The notes: generated from the letters alone by a model not told the origin. 64,000 nt of DNA from Roseicyclus amphidinii (GCF_030163755.1 NZ_JASJOE010000008.1:1-64000); one strand, 5' to 3'; shown: positions 28,892 through 38,540, numbered from the stretch's first letter. Made by a program: numbers and translations.

Positions 28892-29115
28892 ATTTTCGCC
28901 GACGCAGGTGCATATGGGGAAGGTATCCCGGTCATCGGGCTTTAAGACCTAGATTACTAGGCAGACCGTCCATCGAGCGATAACAAGCTCAGGGCGGTCT
29001 TCGTGTTTCTGGGGGTTCCGCTACGCTCGCTGGCACTCCCTCATCCCCTTTCCCCGGTGGACACCGCGCACAGAGACGCTAGAAACCGCTCGACCCCGTG
29101 ACGGAGCGCAAGCGC

Positions 29116-31524
29116 ATGAAATTCACCCTGTCCTGGCTGAAAGAGCACCTGGAAACCGACGCCTCGGTCGAGGAGATCGCCGAGGCGCTGACCGACCTCG
29201 GCCTCGAGGTGGAGGGCGTCGAGGATCGCGCGGCGCGGTTGAAGGCGTTTACCTTGGCGCGTGTCGTCTCGGCCGAACAGCACCCCGATGCCGACCGGCT
29301 GCGCGTCTGCATGGTCGAGACCGACGAGGGCATGAAACAGATCGTCTGCGGCGCGCCGAATGCGCGGGCGGGGATCACGGTGGTCCTGGCCAAGCCCGGC
29401 GATTACGTGCCGGGGATCGACGTGACGCTGTCGGTCGGCAAGATCCGCGGCGTGGAAAGCCACGGGATGATGGCCTCGGAGCGCGAGCTGGAACTGAGCG
29501 ACGAGCATTCCGGCATCATCGAGCTGCCGTCGGGCGAGGTGGGGCAGCGGTTCACCGATTGGCTGGCCGCGAACGATCCGGCACGCGTCGACCCGGTGAT
29601 CGAGATCGCCATCACGCCGAACCGGCAGGATGCGCTTGGTGTCCACGGCATCGCGCGCGACCTCGCGGCCCGTGGCCTCGGCAAGCTGAAGCCGCATGAT
29701 CCGGAGCCGGTGAAGGGAACCTTCCCCTGTCCCATCGGGGTCAGCATCAACGCTGACACGCTGGATGTCGCCCCCCATTGGGCGGGCCGCGTGATCCGTG
29801 GCGTGAAGAACGGGCCGTCGCCGCAATGGCTGCAGGACCGGCTGCGCGCGATCGGGCTGCGGCCGATTTCGGCGCTCGTGGATGTGACCAACTTCTTCAC
29901 CTATGACATGAACCGCCCGCTGCATGTCTTCGACGCCGACAAGGTGAAGGGCGATCTGCGGGTGCATCGCGCCAAGGGCGGCGAGAGCCTGCTGGCGCTC
30001 GACGAGAAGACCTATACCGCAGCCCCCGGTCACACGCTGATCTCGGACGAGAACGGGGCCGAGAGCCTGGCCGGGATCATGGGCGGCGAAGAGACGGGCT
30101 GCACCGAGGAGACGGTGAATGTCTATGTCGAGAGCGCCTATTGGGACCCGGTCCATGTCGCCCATACGGGCCGCGACCTGAAGATCAACTCGGATGCGCG
30201 TTACCGGTTCGAGCGGGGGGTGGACCCGGAGTATACCCTGCCGGGTCTGGAGGCCGCGACGCGGATGATCCTCGATCTCTGCGGTGGCGAGCCGTCGGAA
30301 GTGTCGGAGGCCGGTGCACCGCTGAAAACCGCGCGGAGCTATCCGCTCGATACCGCGCGGGTGATCTCGCTGGTGGGGATGGAGATCCCCAAGGCGGAAC
30401 AGGTGCGCATCCTGACCTCGCTCGGCTTCTCGGCCACGGGCGCGGGCGATGTGCTGGAGGTCTGGGTGCCGTCCTGGCGGCGCGACGTCCAGGGCGAGGC
30501 GGATCTTGTGGAAGAAGTGGCGCGGGTGGCGTCGCTGACCAAGCTGGAGCCGAAGCCGCTGCGCCGGGCGAAGGCGGGCGTGCCGAAGGCCGTGCTGACA
30601 CCCATGCAGCTGCGCGAGCGCGCGGGGCGGCGGACGGCGGCGGCGCTCGGCTACAATGAATGCGTGACTTACTCCTTCATCGACCGCGCCTCGGCGCAGC
30701 TCTTCGGCGGTGGCAGCGATGACGTGATGCTGGAGAACCCGATCTCGTCGGAGATGAGCCACATGCGCCCCGCGCTGCTGCCGGGGCTGTTGCAGGCCGC
30801 GGCGCGCAACCAGGCGCGGGGGATGATGGACCTTGCGCTGTTCGAGGTCGGCCACGCCTTCCACGGCGGCGAGCCGGGCGAGCAGCATCTGCAGGTCGCG
30901 GGCCTGTTGATCGGCCAGACCGGCCCGCGCGGGCCGCATGGTGACCGCCGCGCGGTCGATGTCTTCGACGTGAAGGCCGACGCCGAGGCGCTGCTGGCCG
31001 CCATGGGCGCGCCTGCCAGCGCGCAGATCCTGCGCGGTGCGCCGGAGTGGTGGCACCCCGGCCGGCACGGGATGGTCTGCCTCGGTCCGAAGAAGGTGCT
31101 GGGCATCTTCGGCGAGCTGCACCCCAAGGTGCTGCGCGCGATGGATGTGAAGGGGCCTGCGATGGGGTTCACGCTGTTCCCGGCGGAGATCCCGATGCCG
31201 AAATCCGCGGGCGCAAGCCGCGGCGCGGTGGAGATGTCGGACTTCCAGGCGGTCGAGCGCGACTTCGCCTTCGTCGTCGATGCGGGCGTCGAGGCGGCGG
31301 TCCTGGTGAATGCGGCGGCGGGGGCCGACAAGGCGCTGATCGAGGAGGTGCGCGTCTTCGACGAGTTCGTCGGCGGTTCGCTGGGCGACGGGCGCAAATC
31401 CATCGCCTTCTCGGTGCGGATGCAGCCCAAGGACAAGACCCTGACCGACGAGGAGATCGAGGCGGTGGCCGCGAAGATCGTAGCCAAGGTCGAGAAGGCC
31501 TCGGGCGGGGTTCTGCGCGGCTGA
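29116..31524 (+). CDS. pheT: Phenylalanine-tRNA ligase, beta subunit
   Basis: 802 residues from ATG 29116 (MKFTLSWLKEHL), full length. The order is an N-terminal tRNA-binding OB domain (about residues 40-150, with VCGAPNARAG), the B3/B4 editing domain near residues 210-380, the B5 domain (SLGFSATG), the catalytic-like core and the C-terminal anticodon-binding ferredoxin-like domain (SVRMQPKDKTLTDEEIE). It follows the toxin-like gene by 224 bp, so it may have its own promoter. Confidence 0.96.
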   Translation: MKFTLSWLKEHLETDASVEEIAEALTDLGLEVEGVEDRAARLKAFTLARVVSAEQHPDADRLRVCMVETDEGMKQIVCGAPNARAGITVVLAKPGDYVPGIDVTLSVGKIRGVESHGMMASERELELSDEHSGIIELPSGEVGQRFTDWLAANDPARVDPVIEIAITPNRQDALGVHGIARDLAARGLGKLKPHDPEPVKGTFPCPIGVSINADTLDVAPHWAGRVIRGVKNGPSPQWLQDRLRAIGLRPISALVDVTNFFTYDMNRPLHVFDADKVKGDLRVHRAKGGESLLALDEKTYTAAPGHTLISDENGAESLAGIMGGEETGCTEETVNVYVESAYWDPVHVAHTGRDLKINSDARYRFERGVDPEYTLPGLEAATRMILDLCGGEPSEVSEAGAPLKTARSYPLDTARVISLVGMEIPKAEQVRILTSLGFSATGAGDVLEVWVPSWRRDVQGEADLVEEVARVASLTKLEPKPLRRAKAGVPKAVLTPMQLRERAGRRTAAALGYNECVTYSFIDRASAQLFGGGSDDVMLENPISSEMSHMRPALLPGLLQAAARNQARGMMDLALFEVGHAFHGGEPGEQHLQVAGLLIGQTGPRGPHGDRRAVDVFDVKADAEALLAAMGAPASAQILRGAPEWWHPGRHGMVCLGPKKVLGIFGELHPKVLRAMDVKGPAMGFTLFPAEIPMPKSAGASRGAVEMSDFQAVERDFAFVVDAGVEAAVLVNAAAGADKALIEEVRVFDEFVGGSLGDGRKSIAFSVRMQPKDKTLTDEEIEAVAAKIVAKVEKASGGVLRG

Positions 31525-31711
31525 GGGATTGCGCCCGCTGCCGCGGTCGCCCGGGCAAATGCCTTGGAAGGCATTTGGGCCCGGTGTCGGGTGCTGTGCC
31601 CCGTCTTCGGGTGGACGCGCGGGTTTCGGGTGGCGGATGCCTCCGGCGGCCATATTTGTGGGATGAAGATGGGTGGGGATGTGCCCTGCCCCGAGGCCGA
31701 GGGAGAAGGCG

Positions 31712-32158
31712 ATGCTGACGGTTTACCTGTCCGGAGAGATACACACCGACTGGCGCGAGGAGATCGAGGCCGGGGCCGCGGGTCTCGACGTGCGGTTCAC
31801 CGCGCCGGTGACGGATCATGCGGCGAGCGACGATTGCGGCGTGGCGATCCTGGGGGCGGAGCCGGACAAGTTCTGGCACGACCACAAGGGCGCCAAGCTG
31901 AATGCGATCCGCACGCGACACGGGATCGAGACGGCGGATATCGTCGTCGTGCGCTTCGGCGAGAAATACAGGCAGTGGAACGCGGCCTTCGATGCAGGCT
32001 ATGCGGCGGCGCTGGGCAAGCCCCTGATCGTGGTGTCGATGCCGGATCACCAGCATGCGCTGAAAGAGGTGCATGCCGCGGCGCTGGCCGTTTGCAGTGA
32101 GCCGGGGAAGGTGGCGCAGATCCTGCGCTATGTTCTCGAGGGCAGGCTGCCCGGCTGA
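31712..32158 (+). CDS. YtoQ family protein
   Basis: 148 residues starting MLTVYLSGEIHTDWRE, with AGGGAGAAGGCG upstream. The segments PVTDHAASDDCG, FWHDHKGAKLNAIRTR and ADIVVVRFGEKYRQWNAAFDAGYAAALGK identify the YtoQ family (TIGR03646), related to nucleoside 2-deoxyribosyltransferases. The physiological reaction is not known. Confidence 0.88.
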   Translation: MLTVYLSGEIHTDWREEIEAGAAGLDVRFTAPVTDHAASDDCGVAILGAEPDKFWHDHKGAKLNAIRTRHGIETADIVVVRFGEKYRQWNAAFDAGYAAALGKPLIVVSMPDHQHALKEVHAAALAVCSEPGKVAQILRYVLEGRLPG

Positions 32159-32342
32159 CGCGGGCAGGACGGTTTTGCCCGCGTTCATGGCAGCGATGGC
32201 GACCGATCACCAAAAAAGATGCGCCGTGGCAGGCGCTGCCGCTTGAACGCGGCCCGCGGTTGCGCATCCTGCACGGGCGGCCGCGGCGCTGGCGTTACAG
32301 CCAAGGGCGGCGGGCCGGCAGTCAAACAGGGTGGACGACCAC

Positions 32343-32774
32343 ATGATCAACGAGTTCAAGGATTTCATCGCGCGGGGCAATGTCGTGGACATGGCCGTGG
32401 GCATCATCATCGGGGCGGCCTTCACCGCCATCGTGTCGTCCATGGTGGGCGATCTGATCAACCCGATCATCGCGCTTGTGACGGGCGGCATCGACTTTTC
32501 CGGTTGGTTCTACGCGCTGAATGGCGAGAGCTATCCCTCGCTCACCGCCGCGCAGGAGGCGGGCGCGCCGGTCTTCGCCATCGGCAGTTTCGTGATGGCG
32601 GTGATCAACTTCCTGATCATCGCGGTCGTCGTCTTCATGCTCGTTAAGATGGTGAACCGCATCAAGGAAGCCGCCGAGAAGAAGGCGGAGGAGCCCGCCG
32701 CCGAGGAGGGCCCGGCTGCGCCGACGGAGCTGGAGATCCTGATCGAGATCCGCGACGCGCTGAAGAAGGGCTGA
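32343..32774 (+). CDS. mscL: Large-conductance mechanosensitive channel
   Basis: 143 residues. Homopentameric inner-membrane channel that opens on hypo-osmotic shock. The start is set at the ATG at 32343 ([20 protein letters not shown]); an in-frame GTG at 32331 would add four residues. Two TM helices flank a periplasmic loop (TM1 [21 protein letters not shown]2 [16 protein letters not shown]). The C-terminal cytoplasmic helix ends [16 protein letters not shown], as in other MscL. Confidence 0.95.
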   Translation: MINEFKDFIARGNVVDMAVGIIIGAAFTAIVSSMVGDLINPIIALVTGGIDFSGWFYALNGESYPSLTAAQEAGAPVFAIGSFVMAVINFLIIAVVVFMLVKMVNRIKEAAEKKAEEPAAEEGPAAPTELEILIEIRDALKKG

Positions 32775-32799
32775 GCCCTTTCGGCACGGACGGACGAGA

Positions 32800-32831
32800 G
32801 GCCCGCGCCCGACGGTGGCGCGGGCCTTCTT
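32800..32831 (+). terminator. Rho-independent terminator after mscL
   Basis: GGCCCGCGCC / GGCGCGGGCC, a perfect 10-bp stem with a seven-base loop, followed by TTCTTC. It is the boundary to the convergent MsrQ-like gene. Confidence 0.85.
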
Positions 32832-32846
32832 CATTGGCGGGGCCGG

Positions 32847-33452
32847 TCAGCCCGCTGCCTGTGCCGTGGGCCTGCGCCGCAGGTACCAGTACCAGATGCG
32901 GTAGCCCTCGAGCAGGGCGAGCGGCAGGAAATGCGTGATCGCGGCCTCGGGGTGCTCCCAGTCATGCAGCGCCGCCCAGTGCAGCAGGGTGAAGACCGCC
33001 GCGGCATAGGTCATGCGCTGCAGGGTTTTCCAGTGCCGCCCCATCAGGCGCTGCGCCCAGTCGGCCGAGGTCAGCGCGAGCGGCACGAAGATCACGAAGG
33101 CGAGCCAGCCGGTCCAGATGTAGGTCCGGTCCAGCTCTCCCAGAACGCCGCCGAGGCTGCCGGTGTCGGCCAGGTAGAACAGCGTGTGCAGCGCCGCGTA
33201 GCCGAAGCTTGCGACGCCGAGATAGCGGCGGTTCTTCTTCAGCCATTGCGGCCCGCGCCAGCCGCGCAACAGCAACGCCAGCGGCGTGGCCATGAGGGTC
33301 ACGATCAGGAGCCGCGCGGACATTTCCCCGCTCGGGTGGAGCAATTCGTGGACGATCCGCTCATCGGTCGAGGTCAAGGCCTGGATGCTCCAGGCAATCG
33401 CCGGAAGGGCGAGGATGGCCCAGAGGCCGTAGGGGGAAAGGCGGGCGAACAT
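32847..33452 (-). CDS. MsrQ-like heme-binding membrane protein (ferric-reductase-like TM domain)
   Basis: 201 residues from the ATG at 33452, with five to six hydrophobic helices. The pattern FGYAALHTLFYL, RHWKTLQRMTYAAAVFTLLHW and the His residues in paired helices match MsrQ/YedZ, the heme b subunit that feeds electrons from quinol or flavin to the periplasmic methionine-sulfoxide reductase MsrP. No msrP gene is adjacent, so assignment as MsrQ rather than another ferric-reductase-like protein is likely but not certain. Confidence 0.82.
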   Translation of the reverse strand: MFARLSPYGLWAILALPAIAWSIQALTSTDERIVHELLHPSGEMSARLLIVTLMATPLALLLRGWRGPQWLKKNRRYLGVASFGYAALHTLFYLADTGSLGGVLGELDRTYIWTGWLAFVIFVPLALTSADWAQRLMGRHWKTLQRMTYAAAVFTLLHWAALHDWEHPEAAITHFLPLALLEGYRIWYWYLRRRPTAQAAG

Positions 33453-33480
33453 CGGGGGGCTCCTTGTTGCTGACCCCCCG
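33453..33480 (-). promoter_or_regulatory. GC hairpin enclosing the ribosome site of the MsrQ-like gene
   Basis: CGGGGGG pairs with CCCCCCG (7 bp); the 14-base loop includes the AAGGAG ribosome site and the 3' arm ends at the base before the ATG. Such a structure should reduce translation unless opened. Confidence 0.55.
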
Positions 33481-33509
33481 TTGCACGCCGCCCGCACGGC
33501 GTTCCGTCG

Positions 33510-34628
33510 CTATTGGGCGAGGATCGCCGAAGGGGCGGTCACGTCGATCCCCAGCGCGCGGCCGACGGCGTGGTTGGTCAGCCGCCCCTCGTGGGTGTTC
33601 AGCCCCGCCAGCAGGTGCGGATCGTCGAGGCAGGCCTGCCGCCAGCCCTTGTCGGCGAGCGCGACCATGAAAGGCATGGTCGCGTTGCCAAGCGCGATGG
33701 TGGAGCTGCGGGCGACCGCACCCGGCATGTTGGCGACGCAGTAATGCACCACGCCGTCGACCTCGTAGATCGGGTTTTCGTGGGTGGTGGCGCGCGACGT
33801 CTCGAAACATCCGCCCTGGTCGATGGCGACGTCCACGATCACCGCGCCGCGCTTCATGGTCGTAAGCTGCGCGCGCGTCACCAGCTTGGGGGCGGCCGCG
33901 CCGGGGATCAGCACCGCGCCGATCACCATGTCGGCGGTGGTGATCAGCTCCGCGGTGCTGTCCGCGCTGGCGTAGCGGGTCCTGAAAATGCCGCGGTAGA
34001 CATCGTCGAGATAGCGCAGGCGCGGCAGCGACCGGTCGAGCACGGTGACATCCGCCCCCATGCCCGCCGCGACGCGTGCGGCCTGCGTGCCGACGACGCC
34101 GCCGCCGATCACCACGACCTGCGCCGGGCCGACGCCGGGCACGCCGCCCATCAGCACGCCGCGGCCGCCATTCGCCTTTTGCAGGGCCCAGGCGCCGACC
34201 TGCGGCGCAAGGCGGCCCGCGACCTCGGACATGGGCGCGAGCAGCGGCAGGCCGCCCTGGGCGTCGGTCACCGTCTCGTAGGCGATGGCGGTCACGCCGC
34301 TGTCGAGCAGGTCGCGCGTCTGCGCGGGGTCGGGGGCGAGATGCAGGTAGGTGAAGAGGATCTGGCCGCGGCGCAGCTGCTTGCGCTCGACGGCCTGCGG
34401 CTCCTTCACTTTCACGATCATCCCGGCCTCGGCGAAGACCTCGGCCGCCGTGGCGACGATGCGTGCGCCCACGGCCTCGTAGGCCTCGTCCTCGAAGCCT
34501 GCACCTGCACCCGCGCCGGTCTCGACGATGACCTCATGGCCGTGGGCGAGGGCCTCGCGCGCGGCGGCGGGGGTCAGGCCGACGCGGTATTCCTGCGGTT
34601 TGATCTCTTTCGGGCATCCGATCAGCAT
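33510..34628 (-). CDS. ald: Alanine dehydrogenase
   Basis: NAD-dependent interconversion of L-alanine and pyruvate plus ammonia. 372 residues, the family length, from the ATG at 34628. Hallmarks are the N-terminal [29 protein letters not shown], and the NAD loop [17 protein letters not shown] near residue 168. The catalytic His96 is in TYLHLA. A divergent Lrp-type regulator gene 116 bp away is typical of ald regulation. Confidence 0.95.
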   Translation of the reverse strand: MLIGCPKEIKPQEYRVGLTPAAAREALAHGHEVIVETGAGAGAGFEDEAYEAVGARIVATAAEVFAEAGMIVKVKEPQAVERKQLRRGQILFTYLHLAPDPAQTRDLLDSGVTAIAYETVTDAQGGLPLLAPMSEVAGRLAPQVGAWALQKANGGRGVLMGGVPGVGPAQVVVIGGGVVGTQAARVAAGMGADVTVLDRSLPRLRYLDDVYRGIFRTRYASADSTAELITTADMVIGAVLIPGAAAPKLVTRAQLTTMKRGAVIVDVAIDQGGCFETSRATTHENPIYEVDGVVHYCVANMPGAVARSSTIALGNATMPFMVALADKGWRQACLDDPHLLAGLNTHEGRLTNHAVGRALGIDVTAPSAILAQ

Positions 34629-34744
34629 TGGGGGTCTCCTTCCCTGTCTGCCCGGATGATCCGCCGATACGGCTGAAATTGCTTTGATCTTTCGCGCGGG
34701 TTTGGCCATAAACCTGCACGTCTTTCCGATGAAAAGGCTATTAG

Positions 34745-35224
34745 ATGAAAGAATTTCGCGCCGATGCGCAGCTTGACGACATGGACCGTGCCATCCTGCG
34801 GGTGCTGCAGCGCCATGGTCGCATGACCCATGCCGAGCTGTCCGAGCGGGTGCATCTGTCGCCCTCGGCCTGTCACCGGCGGGTGCAGCGGCTGGAGGGG
34901 GCGGGGGTGATCCGGGATTATGTCGCCCTGCTGAACCCGCGCGCGGTGGAGCGGGTGACGACCGTCTTCGTCGAGATCAAGCTGTCAGGCCAATCCGACG
35001 AGATCCTCGACGCTTTCGAGAAAGCGGTCGCGCGGGTGCCGGACGTGCTGGAATGTCACCTGATGGCGGGCTCGGCGGATTACCTGCTCAAGGTCGTCTC
35101 GAAGGACAGCGAGGATTTCGCGCGCATCCATCGCCAGCATCTTGCGCGGCTGCCGGGGGTGGCGCAGATGCAGTCGAGCTTCGCGCTCAAGACCGTGTTC
35201 AAGACGACCGCGCTGCCCGTGTAG
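34745..35224 (+). CDS. Lrp/AsnC family transcriptional regulator, probable ald regulator
   Basis: 159 residues: N-terminal winged helix-turn-helix (about residues 10-65, RMTHAELSERVHLSPSACHRRVQRLEGAG) and C-terminal RAM ligand-binding domain (about residues 75-150, VFVEIKLSGQ, and ECHLMAGSADYLLKVV). It is divergent from ald, the arrangement of AldR-type activators that respond to alanine. Its stop lies in an inverted repeat shared with the opposing ATPase gene. Confidence 0.92.
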   Translation: MKEFRADAQLDDMDRAILRVLQRHGRMTHAELSERVHLSPSACHRRVQRLEGAGVIRDYVALLNPRAVERVTTVFVEIKLSGQSDEILDAFEKAVARVPDVLECHLMAGSADYLLKVVSKDSEDFARIHRQHLARLPGVAQMQSSFALKTVFKTTALPV

Positions 35225-35278
35225 GGTGGGCAATCCTGCCCACCTCACCGGCACGGTGGGCGGCGGCGCCCACCCTAC
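35221..35278. repeat. Palindromic repeat with both convergent stop codons in its arms
   Basis: Outer arms GTAGGGTGGGC (35221-35231) and GCCCACCCTAC (35268-35278) are perfect reverse complements. Between them lie GCCCACC and GGTGGGC pairs, so a two-hairpin cruciform can form. The TAG of the regulator gene (35222-35224) and the TAG of the ATPase gene (35275-35277) lie in the arms. It probably ends both transcripts or stabilises their 3' ends. Confidence 0.7.
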
Positions 35279-36324
35279 CGCAGCCGCAATCCCGACCCGC
35301 TGTCGAAGTAATACGCATCCTTCGGATCGAAGGTGATGCCGACCTTGCTGCCGGGGCGGGGGGCTTGCTGGTCATGGGCCTCGACGATGATCTTCTCGCC
35401 GCCGGGGGTCGTCAGGTAGTGGTAGCTCACCCCGCCCAGCTGCTCGCTCAGGTCGACGGTGTGGCTGTCGCCCTCGGCAAGCCTCAGGTGGTTGGGCCGC
35501 ACCCCGACCGTCACAGTTGACCCCGCCACGCGGGGCGCGGGCACCGTCACGCCGCCAAGGCCCGGCACATGCGCGCCGGTCTCGCTCACCGTCCCGTCGA
35601 AGAAATTCATCGCCGGGCTGCCGATGAAGCCCGCGACGAAGCGGTTGTCGGGGTCGTTGTAGAGGTCGAGCGGCGCGCCGACCTGCTCGATCCTGCCCGC
35701 GCGCAGCACGACGATCTTGTCGGCCAGCGTCATCGCCTCGACCTGGTCATGGGTGACGTAAATCATCGTCGCCCCGATCTCCTGGTGGAGGCGGGCGATC
35801 TCGACCCGCATCTCGACGCGCAGCTCGGCGTCGAGGTTCGAAAGTGGCTCGTCGAACAGGAACACCTCGGGGCCGCGCACGATGGCGCGCCCGATGGCGA
35901 CGCGCTGCCGCTGGCCGCCCGAGAGCGCCTTGGGCTTGCGGGTGAGGTAGTCGCCCAGCTTCAGGACGCGGGCGGCTTCGTCGACCTTGGCCTTGATCTC
36001 GGCCTTGGGGTGGCCGGTCATCTTCAGGCCGAAGCCCATGTTCTCTTCGACCGTCATGTGGGGGTAGAGCGCGTAGGTCTGGAACACCATCGCCACACCG
36101 CGTTCCGCCGGGTCCAGCCGCGTCACGTCGCGCCCACCGATGGAGATCCGGCCCTCGGTCGTTTCCTCCAGCCCTGCGACCATGCGCAAGAGTGTCGATT
36201 TCCCGCAGCCCGAGGGGCCGACGAAGACGCAGAACTCGCCATCCTCGATGGTCAGGTCGACCCCGTGGATGACTTGCGTCGCGCCGTAGCGCTTTATGAC
36301 CTGCTGCAATTCCAGACCGGACAT
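35275..36324 (-). CDS. Sugar ABC transporter ATP-binding protein (MalK/UgpC type)
   Basis: 349 residues. Walker A GPSGCGKST (about residues 37-45), Q-loop, signature LSGGQRQRVA, Walker B VFLFDEPLSNLD and H-loop VTHDQ are present. A C-terminal MalK-type TOBE/OB domain follows (about residues 235-349, MNFFDG, VTVGVRPNHL). It would energise the galactoside permeases encoded from 38671 to 40468. It is downstream of the IclR gene, 17 bp away and on the opposite strand to the rest of the transporter. Confidence 0.92.
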   Translation of the reverse strand: MSGLELQQVIKRYGATQVIHGVDLTIEDGEFCVFVGPSGCGKSTLLRMVAGLEETTEGRISIGGRDVTRLDPAERGVAMVFQTYALYPHMTVEENMGFGLKMTGHPKAEIKAKVDEAARVLKLGDYLTRKPKALSGGQRQRVAIGRAIVRGPEVFLFDEPLSNLDAELRVEMRVEIARLHQEIGATMIYVTHDQVEAMTLADKIVVLRAGRIEQVGAPLDLYNDPDNRFVAGFIGSPAMNFFDGTVSETGAHVPGLGGVTVPAPRVAGSTVTVGVRPNHLRLAEGDSHTVDLSEQLGGVSYHYLTTPGGEKIIVEAHDQQAPRPGSKVGITFDPKDAYYFDSGSGLRLR

Positions 36325-36341
36325 GGCCCTTCTCCCTCCCG

Positions 36342-37130
36342 TTATTCCGCCGCGGCCGGAAAGCGCCAGTCCTGCGCTTCCGCCGCGATTGCCTCGGCCG
36401 CGGCGCGGATGCGCGGCAGGTGGTCCTCCAATGCCTCGAGCGTCGTGCGTGCCGTCGACGAGGTGACCGACATCGCCCCCAGCACCCGCCCCGCGCGGGT
36501 CAGGATCGGGTGCGCGATGCAGATGATGCCCGGCTCGTGTTCCTCGCGGTCATAGGCGTAGCCGCGGGCGCGGATCGCCTGCAGCTCGACGCGCAGCGCG
36601 GCCTCGGTCGTGTAGGTGTGGTCGGTGAAGCGGTGAAAGCTCTGCTGTGCGATGACGCGCGCAAGCTCCTCCTCGGGGAGGAAGGCGATCATCGCCTTTC
36701 CCACCCCGGTGCAATAGGCCGGGCCGACCTTTCCGGCCGCCGAATACATCTCGATCGGATGGCGAGCGTTGCGCTTGTCGACGTAAAGCACCTGTGCCCC
36801 GTCGAGCTGGGCGAGGTGGACGGTCTCGCCCGCGGCCTCGGACAGCGCATCGACATGTGGCCGTGCGATGGGTGCCAGCGCCGAGGTTTGCCAGGCGGCA
36901 TGGGCCAGCCTGACAAGCCGCAGGCCAGGCGCATAGGTCTGCCGGTCGGGGTCGAAATGAAGCATGCCCTGCTTGGTCAGCACCTGCACGAAGCGATAGA
37001 GCGTCGCCTTGGGATAGGGCGAGCGGTCCAGCAGTTCGGCAAAGCGCACAGGTCGCCCGAAACCGGCGATCTCGTCCATCACAGCGAGCGCCTTGGCGAC
37101 CGTTCCTTCCCCGCTGCCGTGTTCCGCCAT
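36342..37130 (-). CDS. IclR family transcriptional regulator
   Basis: 262 residues. N-terminal winged HTH (residues 8-65, VAKALAVMDEIAGFGRPVRFAELL, SPYPKATLYRFVQVL) and a C-terminal effector-binding domain with GETVHLAQLDGAQVLYVDK and AYCTGVGKAMIAFLPEEEL. Divergent from the galactoside operon, whose promoter region has GAAAC/GTTTC palindromes of the KdgR (IclR) kind. It probably represses the operon and releases on binding a galactose or galactonate catabolite. Confidence 0.92.
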   Translation of the reverse strand: MAEHGSGEGTVAKALAVMDEIAGFGRPVRFAELLDRSPYPKATLYRFVQVLTKQGMLHFDPDRQTYAPGLRLVRLAHAAWQTSALAPIARPHVDALSEAAGETVHLAQLDGAQVLYVDKRNARHPIEMYSAAGKVGPAYCTGVGKAMIAFLPEEELARVIAQQSFHRFTDHTYTTEAALRVELQAIRARGYAYDREEHEPGIICIAHPILTRAGRVLGAMSVTSSTARTTLEALEDHLPRIRAAAEAIAAEAQDWRFPAAAE

Positions 37131-37176
37131 TCCCGTCGTCCTCCCAAGCCCGCGGGATCCGGCCGCGGGTTTCTAG

Positions 37177-37242
37177 TTGACAAACCTAGGCAGACCCGCG
37201 CTAGGATTTCAACATAAGAAACCAAGTTTCAAATAATGAAAC
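37177..37242 (+). promoter_or_regulatory. Promoter and candidate IclR operators of the galactoside operon
   Basis: TTGACA at 37177-37182 is a perfect -35 box; CTAGGA/TAGGAT at 37201-37207 is a -10-like box with 18-19 bp spacing. Two overlapping inverted repeats follow: GAAAC-CAA-GTTTC (37218-37230) and GTTTCA-AATAA-TGAAAC (37226-37242). They resemble KdgR-type boxes and lie just past the start point, where a bound repressor would block transcription. Confidence 0.6.
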
Positions 37243-37277
37243 TGAACATTTCGTTCTGGATCAATAGGGAGGACACC

Positions 37278-38540
37278 ATGCGATCCATCTTCAAGACCGG
37301 CGCTGCGGCGCTGGCGGCGACCACCATGCTTGCGGGCGCGGCCCATGCCGATGCCCATGCCGCGCTTTCGGGCACGCTGCGCATCGTCTCGGACATGTCG
37401 AACCCCGGCCCGCGCGCGACGATGGAAATGCTCGCCGCCGAGTTCGACGAGATGCATCCCGACCTGGAGGTCGATCTGACCATCGTGGACCGCGAGGCGT
37501 GGAAGACCCAGATCCGCAACGTGCTGTCGGCTGATCCGCCGGACGTGGTGAACTGGTACGCCGCCAACCGCATGGGGCCCTACGTCAACGCGGGCCTGTT
37601 CATGGACATCACCGACTGGTGGGACGCGGGTGACTACGCCGGCCTCGAGTCGGTGCGCGGCGCGCTGACCCAGGACGGTCGCCAGTGGGGCGTGCCCTAC
37701 ACCTACTACCAGTGGGGCGTGTATTACCGCGAGGACATCTTCAACGAGCTGGGCCTGAGCGAGCCCGCGACCTGGGAAGAGGAACTGGCGAACTGCCAGG
37801 TGATCGTCGACTCGGGCCGTGCCTGCTACACGATCGGCACCCGCTTCCTGTGGACCGCAGGCGGCTGGTTCGACTACCTCAACATGCGCACCAACGGCTT
37901 CGACTTCCACATGGAGCTGGCCCGCGGCGAGGTTCCGTGGACCGACGACCGCGTGCGCCAGACCTTCGCCAACTGGCGGCAGCTGATCGACATGGGCGGC
38001 TTCATCGCCGATCACCAGAACTACAGCTGGCAAGAGGCGCTGCCCTTCATGATCAACGGCGAGGCCACGGCCTACCTGATGGGCAACTTCGCGGTCGACC
38101 AGCTTCGCAACGGCGGGCTGACCGATGACCAGCTGGATTTCTACCAGTTCCCGATCATCACCGAGGGCCTGCCGCAGGGCGAGGATGCCCCGACCGACAC
38201 GTTCCACGTCGCCTCCGGCGCGCAGAACGTCGAGGCGGCCCGCGCCTTCCTCGCCTATGTGACCTCGCCCGAGGTGCAGACGCGGATCAACGGGCCGGAC
38301 AACCTCGGCCAGCTGCCGGTGAATGCGAATTCCTCGGTGGCGGATGACGAGTTCCTCCAGCAGGGCTTCGCCATGCTGAGCCAGAACGCACAGGGCGGCA
38401 TCGCGCAGTTCTTCGACCGTGACTGGCCGGCCGAGATGGCGTCGATCGGGATGGAAGGCCTGCAGGAATTCATGGTCTTCCCCGACAACCTCGACGACAT
38501 CCTCGAGCGCCTCGAGGCCGCGCGTCAGCGGATCTACTGA
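37278..38540 (+). CDS. Extracellular sugar-binding protein (ABC family 1)
   Basis: 420 residues from the ATG at 37278, preceded by AGGGAGGACACC; an upstream in-frame ATG lacks a site. Signal peptide residues 1 to about 25 (AALAATTMLAGAAHA). The mature protein has the SBP-1/MalE fold with GTLRIVSDMSNPG, DVVNWYAANRMG and IVDREAWKTQIRNVL. It binds the sugar in the periplasm for the two permeases and the MalK-type ATPase. A stable hairpin follows the stop. Confidence 0.92.
   Translation: MRSIFKTGAAALAATTMLAGAAHADAHAALSGTLRIVSDMSNPGPRATMEMLAAEFDEMHPDLEVDLTIVDREAWKTQIRNVLSADPPDVVNWYAANRMGPYVNAGLFMDITDWWDAGDYAGLESVRGALTQDGRQWGVPYTYYQWGVYYREDIFNELGLSEPATWEEELANCQVIVDSGRACYTIGTRFLWTAGGWFDYLNMRTNGFDFHMELARGEVPWTDDRVRQTFANWRQLIDMGGFIADHQNYSWQEALPFMINGEATAYLMGNFAVDQLRNGGLTDDQLDFYQFPIITEGLPQGEDAPTDTFHVASGAQNVEAARAFLAYVTSPEVQTRINGPDNLGQLPVNANSSVADDEFLQQGFAMLSQNAQGGIAQFFDRDWPAEMASIGMEGLQEFMVFPDNLDDILERLEAARQRIY

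Noticed and set aside
29041-31653. A long minus-strand frame opposite pheT
   Set aside because: It has Arg/His/Leu shadow composition and no motif; pheT is full length on the other strand.
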